Origin: Bathymodiolus thermophilus thioautotrophic gill symbiont
GTDB lineage: Bacteria > Pseudomonadota > Gammaproteobacteria > PS1 > Pseudothioglobaceae
Direction: 5' to 3'
Assembly: GCF_003711265.1 (NCBI RefSeq)
Contig: NZ_CP024634.1
Coordinates: 2,418,001-2,482,000 of the forward strand
Length of the DNA stretch: 64,000 nt
Below, one piece after another: positions 1 to 7,976 of this stretch. Position numbers and translations under genes: made by a program. The stretch's first letter is position 1. Each line of letters begins with the position of its first letter. The notes beneath the pieces are model-generated. The model saw only the letters and a list, made by a program, of their open reading frames with translations, was not told the DNA's origin and searched no databases.

Positions 1-166
1 GATACTCTTCAAAGTAATCACGCAAGAAATTAATAACATCCCAGTGCTCTTCAGATAAATCAATATCATCACCTTTTGCCATTTCTACAGCAATCTCCTT
101 TGTCCAGTCTTTAAGATCTACCAAAAAACCCTCTTCATCTACTTCTGCGCCTAAAATCTCAGCCAT
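1..166 (-). CDS. dsrC: DsrC sulfur-carrier protein, 3' end cut by the window
   Basis: The minus-strand frame from the ATG at 166 reads MAEILGAEVDEEGFLVDL, followed by a WTKEIAVEMA-like stretch, which is the N-terminus of DsrC. DsrC carries the trisulfide passed between DsrAB and the DsrMKJOP membrane complex. The reading frame leaves the window at position 1, so the C-terminal arm with the two redox cysteines cannot be seen. It follows dsrH by 24 bases in the dsrABEFHC order of sulfur oxidisers. A GGAG-like ribosome site (AGGAGTAAAAA) precedes the start. A paralogue without the second cysteine lies at 19222-19512. Confidence 0.95.
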   Translation of the reverse strand, partial: MAEILGAEVDEEGFLVDLKDWTKEIAVEMAKGDDIDLSEEHWDVINFLRDYFEEY

Positions 167-190
167 TTTTTACTCCTATATAAAATTAAA

Positions 191-487
191 TTAAAGCCAT
201 GAAACCGCAGTTCCATGCTCTACAACTAAATCAACAAAACCTGCGTAATCAACTAATTTGATATCATCTGCAACCTTTGATGAAATTCCTCTTGCCTCAA
301 CATCTCCCTGCAATGCAAACACTCTACCCTGTGCTGCCAAATCGGCAAGCATGGGTGATTTTGTATTTTTTGCAGCAGAAATAACACCATCTTCGATGAG
401 CAAAATAACACTACTGTCGTCAATTGTATTTAAACAAGACTGTAATGAATTGCGCTCAAAAGATGATTTGTTTACTGTATGTAACAT
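191..487 (-). CDS. dsrH: DsrH, small subunit of the DsrEFH sulfurtransferase
   Basis: A 98-residue protein of the DsrH/TusB family. With DsrE and DsrF it forms the cytoplasmic hexamer that passes sulfane sulfur to DsrC. It starts MLHTVNKSSFERNSLQSC and has the typical SVILLIEDGV strand followed by VFALQGDVEARG. A cysteine is seen at residue 18. It lies 12 bases after dsrF and 24 before dsrC in the same operon. Presence of dsrEFH is a known marker of the oxidative (reverse) Dsr pathway. Confidence 0.93.
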   Translation of the reverse strand: MLHTVNKSSFERNSLQSCLNTIDDSSVILLIEDGVISAAKNTKSPMLADLAAQGRVFALQGDVEARGISSKVADDIKLVDYAGFVDLVVEHGTAVSWL

Positions 488-499
488 ATTAAACTCCTC

Positions 500-904
500 T
501 TAAAAACTTAAACAGACATCTTGCTCAGACATCAATTTAGTCAACTCAGCATTAGAAACCACTTGAATACTTGGCTTTTCTGCCCAATCATCATCTTCAT
601 CTTCCCAAACCAAAGGCATTAAGTCATCTATACTCAAGCCCCTTTCTTCCAAAGATTCCGCTGACACAAAAAGTTGCTTAATATCGTAATCGCCAAGCGC
701 ATGATAAGTCTTAGAAAAGTTTTTCATACCAATGCCTTCAGGATTTTGACCTTCAACAATTTGATACACGCCATCATCAATAAACGCCAATGACACATCT
801 TGCTCAAAAGCAGCAGCAATCAACACCACCTCTAATGATTCTAAGGCATACACGGTACCGTAAGGTGCCTTACGGTTTAAATACATAAATTTCTTTGTCG
901 TCAT
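500..904 (-). CDS. dsrF: DsrF, subunit of the DsrEFH sulfurtransferase
   Basis: A 134-residue DsrF/TusC-family protein starting MTTKKFMYLNRKAPYGTVYA. The start chosen is the ATG at 904, placed 1 base after the dsrE stop and preceded by GGAG with a 6-base spacer. The frame is open a little further upstream, to a TTG at 916 that would overlap dsrE and is less likely. The protein shows the family pattern of an alpha/beta DsrE-fold subunit (VVLIAAAFEQDVSLAFIDDG). It works with DsrE and DsrH in sulfur transfer to DsrC. Confidence 0.93.
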   Translation of the reverse strand: MTTKKFMYLNRKAPYGTVYALESLEVVLIAAAFEQDVSLAFIDDGVYQIVEGQNPEGIGMKNFSKTYHALGDYDIKQLFVSAESLEERGLSIDDLMPLVWEDEDDDWAEKPSIQVVSNAELTKLMSEQDVCLSF

Positions 905-905
905 C

Positions 906-1307
906 TTAGTCTCCAAATACCACTAAACGATCGGATTGAATACCTGCTTCAATCAATTGACCTAAACCTGAAATGCGGAAAGCTGGGTGAATGTTATTGC
1001 CATCAATACCATTCTTACTGGCTTCACCTTCATCCAACATACCACGACGAAGCGCAGCAGCCACACAAACCACCAACTCAGGTTCACCATCGGCATTTTT
1101 AATATCTAACTCAGCCCACTGGTTAACAACATTGCGATCGTCTTGCGGTGGAATAGTAAAACGCGAAGCATTATCAACTCCGTCATGATAGAAAAACACA
1201 CGGAAAATCTCGTGTCCTTTGGCAATCGCCGCCTTGGCAAACTGATACGCTGTATCAGATGCTTGGTGCTGATAAGGGCCTTCGTTAATTTGAATAGAAA
1301 TCTTCAT
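906..1307 (-). CDS. dsrE: DsrE, catalytic subunit of the DsrEFH sulfurtransferase
   Basis: A 133-residue DsrE/TusD-family protein, MKISIQINEGPYQHQASDTA. The ELVVCVAAALRRGM segment holds the conserved cysteine (residue 81) that corresponds to the persulfide-carrying cysteine of characterised DsrE. A GGGAGC ribosome site precedes the ATG, and dsrB ends 11 bases upstream. It passes sulfur to DsrC within the reverse Dsr pathway. It is cotranscribed with dsrA and dsrB by position. Confidence 0.95.
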   Translation of the reverse strand: MKISIQINEGPYQHQASDTAYQFAKAAIAKGHEIFRVFFYHDGVDNASRFTIPPQDDRNVVNQWAELDIKNADGEPELVVCVAAALRRGMLDEGEASKNGIDGNNIHPAFRISGLGQLIEAGIQSDRLVVFGD

Positions 1308-1318
1308 TTAAACGCTCC

Positions 1319-2392
1319 CTAGAAACGGATATAAGCTGATGAATTAAGCTGATGACGCGTACCTTTCCAATCAGAAACATGGAATTTAGTAAACGGTAAT
1401 CCAGTCTTTTCAAAGAATGCTGGCCAGCCGATACGCTCAACCCATTCTCCTACTCTTTCCCAATCACGAGCATCAGCCTTATACACGGCTAAAATTTTCT
1501 TAACCACAGCGCCCACTTCTGGCCATCTTGGTGGGTTATTTGGCAGACCTGCTGCTACTAACTTCTGGAATGAAGGCTTAGAGCGTGCATTTGAGTGCTT
1601 ACCGCCAATCCAGATAGCAATCTTAGAATGCTCAGGATCGTTAATTTGCATTGGAGGGCAAGGTGGGAAACACGCACCACAACAAATACATTTCTTCTCA
1701 TCAACTTCCAATGTTGGCTTGCCGTTAACCATTGCAGGACGAATCGCAGCAACAGGACAACGCGCAACAACCGTTGGACGCTCACAAACATTAGCCACTA
1801 AATCATGGTTAATCTTAGGTGGCTTAGTATGTTGAATGTTAATCGCAATATCGCCATGTCCACCACAGTTAATTTGACAACATGAAGTCGTCATGTGTAC
1901 ACGATTTGGCATTTCTTCTTTTTTGTATTCTTCATACAATTCATCCATCAATGCTTTTACTACACCCGATGCGTCTGTACCTGGAATATCACAGTGCAAC
2001 CAACCTTGGGTGTGTGAAATCATTGACACTGTTGGACCTGTGCCACCTACTGGGAAACCAGCAGATTCTAATGCTTCAATCAAAGGATTAACTTTTGCTT
2101 CAGTGTCTACCATAAACTCAACATTTGAGCGGATAGTAAAGCGAATGTAGCCGTCGCCAAATTCATCAGCAATGTCTGCTAATTTCTTGATTGTGTACAC
2201 ATCCATTTGTCTTTGTGTGCCACAACGAACAGTCCAAACTTCTTCATTGTACTTTGAAGTGTGGTGTAATACACCTGGACGAGGACGGTCATGATAAGCC
2301 CATTGGCCGTAGTTACGACGCATTGTTGGGTGCATATATTGAATAGGATCAGGGCAACCTGATTCGATAGGCATTCTTACTGGTTCAGCCAT
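1319..2392 (-). CDS. dsrB: Reverse-type dissimilatory sulfite reductase, beta subunit
   Basis: A 357-residue protein with the DsrB layout: a siroheme/[4Fe-4S] region with TTSCCQINCGGHGD around residue 170, and an inserted ferredoxin domain with CICCGACFPPCPP. With DsrA it forms the alpha2beta2 enzyme, which in sulfur oxidisers converts DsrC-bound sulfane sulfur to sulfite. The gene lies 44 bases downstream of dsrA. The direction (oxidative) is inferred from the linked dsrEFH genes, which sulfate reducers usually lack. Confidence 0.97.
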   Translation of the reverse strand: MAEPVRMPIESGCPDPIQYMHPTMRRNYGQWAYHDRPRPGVLHHTSKYNEEVWTVRCGTQRQMDVYTIKKLADIADEFGDGYIRFTIRSNVEFMVDTEAKVNPLIEALESAGFPVGGTGPTVSMISHTQGWLHCDIPGTDASGVVKALMDELYEEYKKEEMPNRVHMTTSCCQINCGGHGDIAINIQHTKPPKINHDLVANVCERPTVVARCPVAAIRPAMVNGKPTLEVDEKKCICCGACFPPCPPMQINDPEHSKIAIWIGGKHSNARSKPSFQKLVAAGLPNNPPRWPEVGAVVKKILAVYKADARDWERVGEWVERIGWPAFFEKTGLPFTKFHVSDWKGTRHQLNSSAYIRF

Positions 2393-2436
2393 AATATTTT
2401 CTCCTAATGTTATTTAATGTTTAATAAATGTTATGA

Positions 2437-3741
2437 TTATGCGTTTGCTTCGGCTTTGTTTTCAAACCACTTAACAGCTTCTTCGTCCCACTTGTCCATA
2501 CGAACATAAGACATATAACGCGGTGAATCAACCATATTTGGGTTAACTTCTAAGCCAATACCTTCCATAAAGTTAACGATACCAATTCTTTCAATCATTT
2601 CACCAGTGCGCTCATGCTCTAATGCATTTTCAGCGAAGAAGTCAATAACTTCACCAGCCAATTCTTCAATCGCTTCGTAATCATCTTCACTTTCAAGCTT
2701 CATAAATGGAACAACAACTGTGCCAAATAAGTCACCAATTTTCAATGTGCGCTTACCGCCCATACAAATAGTTACACCTTTGTCGTCACCTGTTGCTAAG
2801 ATTGCGCCTTCAGCAGCATCTTTAACATACTTGTGTGTAAGAGGGGAAGTTACATTTAAACAATGCATACACTTAACGCAGTTTTTATTGTCAATTGTCA
2901 ATGAAGTATCAGATTCAACTTTCATTGCTTGAGTCGGGCAACGCGAAGTAATGTTGTCAACCACATAATCCATGCCTTTGTCTGCTACCATTGCTTTCCA
3001 TGCGTCTTGGTTGATTTTAATATCATCTCTCCAAGTACCGATGGTTGAGAAGTCTGAACGCTCAATAGAGTTCATACAATCGTTAGCACAACCTGACACT
3101 TTAAATTTCATTTTGTATGGTAATGCTGGACGATGCATATCGTCAAGAAATGCATTTACCAATGTACGCAATGCGGCTTGCTCGTTTGTATTTGACATTT
3201 CACAACGCGCTGCACCAACACAAGACATGCCAGTACGCACTGCAGGACCTGCGCCACCCATATCAAAACCATAATCGTTAAACTTGTTAAAAATAGTTTG
3301 TGTGGTTTCTTCAGTTGCACCTTGAAGCATAATGTCACCTGACTGGCCATGGAATGCAATCAAACCAGAGCCGCCGTTATCAACAAACATATCACACATA
3401 TCTCTCAATAACTGAGAGGTGTAATGCATACCTGCTGGTGGCTGAATTCTTAAGGTGTGGAATTCGCCAGCATCTTTAAATTTAAATTCGCCGTTTTCGT
3501 CTTTAAGTTCGTTAAAGCGTGGAATAACACCACCACCATAACCAACAACACCAACTGTACCACCTTTCCAATAACCTTTCTTAGTTACATACGATGTTTC
3601 AAGTGTTGCCAAAACATCACGCACCATGCTAGCACCTGTGTGATCATCTTGTGCCAAACGCTTAAGACCTGTTACGAACGAAGGCCATGGGCCATTTTCC
3701 AACTCATCAAGGTTGGGCGTGTTATATAGCTCTTTTGCCAT
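2437..3741 (-). CDS. dsrA: Reverse-type dissimilatory sulfite reductase, alpha subunit
   Basis: A 434-residue protein, MAKELYNTPNLDELENGPWP at the start, a normal length for DsrA. It shows the siroheme-iron-sulfur cysteines (SCVGAARCEMSN near residue 185, SGCANDC near 225) and a ferredoxin-type cluster NKNCVKCMHC near 290. It is first in the dsrABEFHC operon, so the operon promoter should lie in the roughly 390-base gap upstream, which also holds a degraded repeat. The ATG has a GGAG-like site (TTGGAGAAATAAAA). Confidence 0.97.
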   Translation of the reverse strand: MAKELYNTPNLDELENGPWPSFVTGLKRLAQDDHTGASMVRDVLATLETSYVTKKGYWKGGTVGVVGYGGGVIPRFNELKDENGEFKFKDAGEFHTLRIQPPAGMHYTSQLLRDMCDMFVDNGGSGLIAFHGQSGDIMLQGATEETTQTIFNKFNDYGFDMGGAGPAVRTGMSCVGAARCEMSNTNEQAALRTLVNAFLDDMHRPALPYKMKFKVSGCANDCMNSIERSDFSTIGTWRDDIKINQDAWKAMVADKGMDYVVDNITSRCPTQAMKVESDTSLTIDNKNCVKCMHCLNVTSPLTHKYVKDAAEGAILATGDDKGVTICMGGKRTLKIGDLFGTVVVPFMKLESEDDYEAIEELAGEVIDFFAENALEHERTGEMIERIGIVNFMEGIGLEVNPNMVDSPRYMSYVRMDKWDEEAVKWFENKAEANA

Positions 3742-3957
3742 TTTTATTTCTCCAATAGTTTTAATAAATTCCCTGATTCTTAAGAAAAGGAAATATGAAC
3801 AGAGATATTATACTCAGAATACAAGAAAATTCCCCATTTTATTAGTGGTATTGATGACTATCTCTTAGGGGGTAGATTGGTTTTGCTTTTAAAAATTAAG
3901 GCGATTACCATAAAGCCAACCTCGGTGTAATGCAGGCATCACACTAACTATAATTAA
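3742..3957 (-). promoter_or_regulatory. Probable dsr operon promoter region
   Basis: A stretch between the dsrA start and a degraded repeat, with no plausible gene. It is AT-rich and must contain the promoter for the minus-strand dsr operon unless gltD and dsr are transcribed together. I can point to no single convincing -35/-10 pair, so this entry marks the region, not a site. Confidence 0.35.
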
Positions 3958-4110
3958 AGGTCTTTGCATTAGTATAAATGATTAGCAACATTCAATTTTT
4001 ACCAAATTAATGATATTATTAAACCTTATCCTAATAGCACTAAAGTTAGGTTTACCTTCTAAGACTGCTGGGCTGCTGAAAAAGATGATTATTTATATTT
4101 TATGCAAAAC
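3958..4110. repeat. Degraded copy of the GAGACC MITE-like repeat
   Basis: The order of blocks matches the intact copies: GGTCTTTGCAT at the left, then ATGATTAGCAACATTCAATT, a TTAAACCTTATCCTA core and TGATTATTTATATTT with TTATGCAAAA at the right. Many substitutions are present and the outer GAGACC/GGTCTC ends are worn. It includes an extra CTTCTAAGACTGCTGGGCTG block that most young copies lack but the copies at 28809 and 30217 share. Confidence 0.75.
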
Positions 4111-4132
4111 CCCGCATATAAAGATAAACACT

Positions 4133-5566
4133 TTATGCTAAATACTCATCAACTTTGCTGGCTACACCACGGCCTTCATTGATTGCCCACACCACCAGGG
4201 ATTGACCACGACGACAATCACCCGCAGTGAAAATACCCGTTTGAGAGGTGGCATATTCGCCATAATTCGCTTGATAATTACCCCGCTTATCAAGGTCAAT
4301 ATTTGCATCATCACTTAAATAATGCTCTGGGGCAATAAAGCCCATTGATAAAAGCACCAATTGTGTGTTCCAAATTTTTTCACTGCCGTCAATTTCAATC
4401 AACTGGCCTTCTTTAAAATCAACATTGACTGTATTTAGCCCAACAACCTTACCGCTCTCATCTTTAACAAATGATTTGGTCATTAAGTGATATTGCCTTG
4501 GATCTGCCCCAAATACTTCTGCTGCTTCGGCATGACCATAATCCACACGATAAATCAATGGCCAAAGTGGCCAAGGATTGCTTTCTGCACGATCTTCAGG
4601 AGGCTTGCCCATTAACTCAAAATTCACAATTGACTTTGCACCTTGACGCACTGCCGTGCCAATACAATCTGTCCCTGTATCGCCACCACCAATCACAATC
4701 ACATCTTTGTCTTTAGCAGATAATTCTGAATCGTCAGCATGTCCAGTATTTAATAAACTTTGCGTATTTTTAGTCAAATATTCCATTGCCAAATGCACGC
4801 CATCTGCATCACGATTGTCCACTGGCAAATCACGCGCTTGTGTTGCGCCTGTAGTAAATACTAACGCATCAAAATCTTTTTGCAATTGCTCGGTACTAAT
4901 GTCTTTGCCCACATTGACATTGGTAATAAACTCAATGCCTGATGTTTTGAGTAAATTCACACGACGATCCACCACTTCTTTACCGAGTTTCATATTAGGA
5001 ATACCATACATTAACAAACCGCCAATGCGATCAGCACGCTCAAAAACACTTACACTATGTCCCAGTTTATTAAGTTCTTCTGCTGTTGCTAAACCCGCAG
5101 GTCCAGAGCCAACCACTGCTACTTTTTTCCCTGTTCGATATAGAACTTTGTGTGGCTGAATCCAATTTTCGTCAAAACCACGATCAACAATGGCTTGTTC
5201 AATATTTTTAATTGTTACCGCTGGATTGTTCAATCCTAATACACACGAACCTTCACAAGGTGCGGGGCAAACCCGCCCTGTAAATTCTGGAAAATTATTG
5301 GTTTTATGCAAACGCGTTAATGCTTCTTGCCATTTGTCGTGATAAACCAAATCATTCCACTCAGGAATTAAATTATCAACAGGGCAGCCATTACTGGATT
5401 GACAAAACGGCACGCCGCAGTCCATACATCTTGCCCCTTGATCTTGTAAATGTGCAACATCGTGTGTGCCGGTAAAAATTTCACCATAATCTTTAATGCG
5501 CAGTTCGACAGAACGATATGCCTCGGTTTTTCTATCAAATTCCTTAAATCCAGTTATTTTTCCCAT
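4133..5566 (-). CDS. gltD: Glutamate synthase small-subunit-type flavoprotein (GltD)
   Basis: A 477-residue protein of normal GltD length. It has the N-terminal cysteine cluster ([10 protein letters not shown], then [11 protein letters not shown] and [12 protein letters not shown]), an FAD site [18 protein letters not shown] near residue 152, and a second Rossmann motif [15 protein letters not shown] near 290. GltD feeds electrons from NAD(P)H to the large subunit GltB. No gltB is in the window. DsrL of sulfur oxidisers is a longer relative (about 650 residues), so this is called GltD and not DsrL, though it lies next to the dsr operon on the same strand. Confidence 0.88.
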   Translation of the reverse strand: MGKITGFKEFDRKTEAYRSVELRIKDYGEIFTGTHDVAHLQDQGARCMDCGVPFCQSSNGCPVDNLIPEWNDLVYHDKWQEALTRLHKTNNFPEFTGRVCPAPCEGSCVLGLNNPAVTIKNIEQAIVDRGFDENWIQPHKVLYRTGKKVAVVGSGPAGLATAEELNKLGHSVSVFERADRIGGLLMYGIPNMKLGKEVVDRRVNLLKTSGIEFITNVNVGKDISTEQLQKDFDALVFTTGATQARDLPVDNRDADGVHLAMEYLTKNTQSLLNTGHADDSELSAKDKDVIVIGGGDTGTDCIGTAVRQGAKSIVNFELMGKPPEDRAESNPWPLWPLIYRVDYGHAEAAEVFGADPRQYHLMTKSFVKDESGKVVGLNTVNVDFKEGQLIEIDGSEKIWNTQLVLLSMGFIAPEHYLSDDANIDLDKRGNYQANYGEYATSQTGIFTAGDCRRGQSLVVWAINEGRGVASKVDEYLA

Positions 5567-5685
5567 TGTTAATCATTGTCTAAAATATCAAGGTGCGTAA
5601 TTATGCCATAAATTCACCTTGTTTATCAATCATAATGACTGTATAATTGCCCCTTTTTACAGATTTGAATAGAAGGAATGTAGTC

Positions 5686-6039
5686 ATGAATGTAATTGAC
5701 CAAATTGAAAGTGAGCAGTTAAGATCAGATATCCCTGAGTTTTCATCAGGTGATACAGTCGTTGTGCAAGTTAAGGTGCGTGAAGGCGACCGTGAAAGAT
5801 TACAAGCATTTGAAGGTGTGGTAATCGCTAAGAAAAACCGTGGTATTGGCTCTGCCTTTACGGTTAGAAAAATTTCTCACGGCGAAGGTGTTGAGCGGGT
5901 TTTTCAAACACATTCTAAAATGATTGACTCAGTAGAAGTTAAGCGTCGTGGTAAAGTTCGCCAAGCTAAGTTATATTATCTTCGTGGTCTGACAGGCAAG
6001 AAAGCAAGAATTAAAGAAAAATTGGCGGCTAAAAAATAA
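5686..6039 (+). CDS. rplS: 50S ribosomal protein L19
   Basis: 117 residues starting [19 protein letters not shown], with the L19 signature around [16 protein letters not shown] and [18 protein letters not shown]. The start is the ATG at 5686, preceded by AGAAGGA at 8-9 bases; the open frame upstream of it has no L19 homology. L19 sits at the 30S-50S interface. It appears to be a one-gene unit here, with a promoter-like TATAAT just upstream (around 5642) and a clear terminator downstream. The usual rpsP-rimM-trmD partners are absent. Confidence 0.97.
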   Translation: MNVIDQIESEQLRSDIPEFSSGDTVVVQVKVREGDRERLQAFEGVVIAKKNRGIGSAFTVRKISHGEGVERVFQTHSKMIDSVEVKRRGKVRQAKLYYLRGLTGKKARIKEKLAAKK

Positions 6040-6059
6040 AAGCCATCACATTCTTTTAA

Positions 6060-6088
6060 AAATACCGACAATCAGTCGGTATTTTTTT
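6060..6088 (+). terminator. Rho-independent terminator of rplS
   Basis: A perfect 10-bp stem (AAATACCGAC / GTCGGTATTT) with a 5-base loop, followed by a run of T, 20 bases after the rplS stop. Confidence 0.92.
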
Positions 6089-6122
6089 GTCTAAAATCTA
6101 ATACCATGGAAACCATTATATT

Positions 6123-6284
6123 GAGACCTTTGCATAAATATGAATAATCATCAAGAATCTACTTTTCACCCACTTGGTAATTTTTTTAAACCCAGCCTCA
6201 GCCCTACTAGGACAAGGTTTAAGAAAATTACCAAGTGGGCAAAAATTGAATTTTGCGAATCATCCATATTGATGCAAAGGTCTC
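6123..6284. repeat. GAGACC MITE-like element, copy 1 (reverse orientation)
   Basis: Ends GAGACCTTTGCATAAATA and ATGCAAAGGTCTC, with an inner inverted repeat built on CCCACTTGGTAATTTTTTTA and its complement. The 5-base direct repeat ATATT flanks it (6118-6122 and 6285-6289), which supports transposition. It lies between the rplS terminator and xerD, in the opposite orientation to most copies. It has no coding capacity of its own. Confidence 0.9.
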
Positions 6285-6397
6285 ATATTAAACTTATGAA
6301 ACACATAAAACAATATCTCATTTATCCAAAGAATCGCCAAACAATAGGCTGCCCTTCTAATTCCCTAAGCCGAACTGGATTAACACAGTAGCCTTTT

Positions 6398-7270
6398 ATG
6401 GATAATCTCACACTTATCGATCAATTCCTTGACCATTATTGGCTGTCATCAGGTGCCAGTCCAAACACCTTATCAGCCTATCGCTCCGACCTCAATCTTT
6501 TTTCTCAATGGCTAAAATCCCCTCTCGAAAAAGTTAACGATACTGCCATTCATAATTATTTCAAACACAGGGCGCTTAACCCGGCAACCCAAGCGCGCAT
6601 ACTCACTTGTTTACGAACATTTTATCAATATCAACTTACCATAAAAACCATTGCCGCCAACCCAACAGAAAAACTTTGTCACCCAAAACAGGTGCAAAAA
6701 CTCCCCATTTTCTTAAACCTCACAGAAGTTGAAGCGTTACTTGAAGCGCCCAATAAGAAAACCATCTTCGGTATGCGTGACCGTGCTATGTTAGAGTTAC
6801 TATATTCGTGTGGATTGCGCGTTTCAGAATTAATTAATTTGGCGTATCACAATCTAAACCTTAATGAAGAATACATCCGCATCCATGGCAAAGGCAATAA
6901 AGAACGAATGTTGCCAATGGGTGAAATGGCAATGGATTACCTATCCATCTACGAAGAAAAATCCCGCCCTTTTCTGCTAAAAACTGGACAAACTGACGCC
7001 TATTTTCTCAGTAATCGTGGCTCAAGCATGAGCAGACAAAATTTCTTCTACATCATTAAGGCCTACGCTTTGAAAGCAGGTATCAACAAACCTCTCTCTC
7101 CACACACACTCCGCCACGCCTTTGCCACGCATTTGGTACAACAGGGTGCAGATTTGCGTAGTGTGCAATTAATGCTGGGGCATAGCGATATTTCCACCAC
7201 CCAAATCTACACCCATATTCAAAATACGCAATTAAAATCTCAACATCAAAAACACCACCCTCGTGGCTGA
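6398..7270 (+). CDS. xerD: Tyrosine recombinase XerD (chromosome dimer resolution)
   Basis: A 290-residue site-specific recombinase of XerD length. The N-terminal SAM-like core-binding domain spans about 1-95. The catalytic set is complete: Arg141 (CGLRVSEL), Lys165 (HGKGNKER), His236 and Arg239 (PHTLRHAFATH), His262 (GHSDISTT) and Tyr271 (QIYTHI). With XerC it resolves chromosome dimers at dif. It is alone on the plus strand between two repeats; no phage genes are near, so a housekeeping role is more likely than integrase. The tail after Tyr271 (QKHHPRG) is slightly unusual. Confidence 0.93.
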   Translation: MDNLTLIDQFLDHYWLSSGASPNTLSAYRSDLNLFSQWLKSPLEKVNDTAIHNYFKHRALNPATQARILTCLRTFYQYQLTIKTIAANPTEKLCHPKQVQKLPIFLNLTEVEALLEAPNKKTIFGMRDRAMLELLYSCGLRVSELINLAYHNLNLNEEYIRIHGKGNKERMLPMGEMAMDYLSIYEEKSRPFLLKTGQTDAYFLSNRGSSMSRQNFFYIIKAYALKAGINKPLSPHTLRHAFATHLVQQGADLRSVQLMLGHSDISTTQIYTHIQNTQLKSQHQKHHPRG

Positions 7271-7282
7271 TTTTAGATATTT

Positions 7283-7400
7283 GAGACCCTTGCATTAGAT
7301 ATGAATGCTGAATAAGGGGCAAATTTTATTCCGTTGTATTTTTTTTATAAAGCCTGTCTTAGCAGAATCAAAATGAACTTTGGTTGCTATTTATGCCTAA
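7283..7400. repeat. Relic of the GAGACC repeat
   Basis: Begins GAGACCCTTGCATTAGATAT 12 bases after the xerD stop and continues with weak similarity (AAATTTTATTC, AAAGCCTGTCTTAGCAG) before TATTTATGCC. The right boundary is uncertain. The 200 bases between xerD and greA hold nothing else recognisable. Confidence 0.45.
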
Positions 7401-7489
7401 TACAGGGGGCTCTATTTTTAAGGGTGATTTAAAGTGAGATTTTTACAATTAATATTTGAAGAATGGCACAACTACAATGCCATTGATAA

Positions 7490-7966
7490 TTAGATATATT
7501 TCACTTCTAAAATTTCGTAAAGAATATTGCCTTGTGGCGCTTTAACAATAACTTCATCGCCCTCTTCATTACCCATTAAGGCACTGGCGATTGGGGAATG
7601 ACATGAGATTTTTTTAAGTTCAATATCAGACTCGTCTTCGCCGACTATTTGATAAGTGATTTCTTTGTCATCTGCAAGATTCATCAGGGTAACTGTGGTG
7701 CCAAAAACACATCTGCCGTCTTGGTTAAGCTTGGTAACATCAATAACTTGCATGTGTGAAAGTTTTGCTCCAACTTCTTTAATACGACCCTCGATAAAAC
7801 CTTGCTCTTCTTTGGCGGCATGATATTCAGCGTTTTCTTTAAGGTCGCCATGAGCGCGTGCGGTGGCGATTTCCTCAACAATGCGTGGTCGCTCAATATC
7901 TTTGAGGTTTAATAATTCTAATTCTAACGCTTTAGCGCCCGCAACAGTCATAGGGATATTGTCCAT
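7490..7966 (-). CDS. greA: Transcription elongation factor GreA
   Basis: 158 residues, the usual GreA length, starting MDNIPMTVAGAKALELELLN. The N-terminal coiled coil carries ERPRIVEEIATARAHGDLKENAEYHAAKEEQ, with the acidic tip residues (D and E around DLKENAEYH) that stimulate transcript cleavage by stalled RNA polymerase. The C-terminal domain ends in QGNILYEILEVKYI. It follows carB by 10 bases on the same strand, so carA-mlaA-carB-greA probably form one operon. Confidence 0.97.
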   Translation of the reverse strand: MDNIPMTVAGAKALELELLNLKDIERPRIVEEIATARAHGDLKENAEYHAAKEEQGFIEGRIKEVGAKLSHMQVIDVTKLNQDGRCVFGTTVTLMNLADDKEITYQIVGEDESDIELKKISCHSPIASALMGNEEGDEVIVKAPQGNILYEILEVKYI

Positions 7967-7976
7967 ATTTATTCTC

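Noticed and set aside
4133-5566. The GltD-type gene as DsrL
   Set aside because: DsrL is about 650 residues with an extra C-terminal ferredoxin part. This one ends at 477 like GltD.
6398-7270. XerD-like recombinase as a phage or island integrase
   Set aside because: It has normal XerD length and motifs, and no phage or attachment-site features lie near it.
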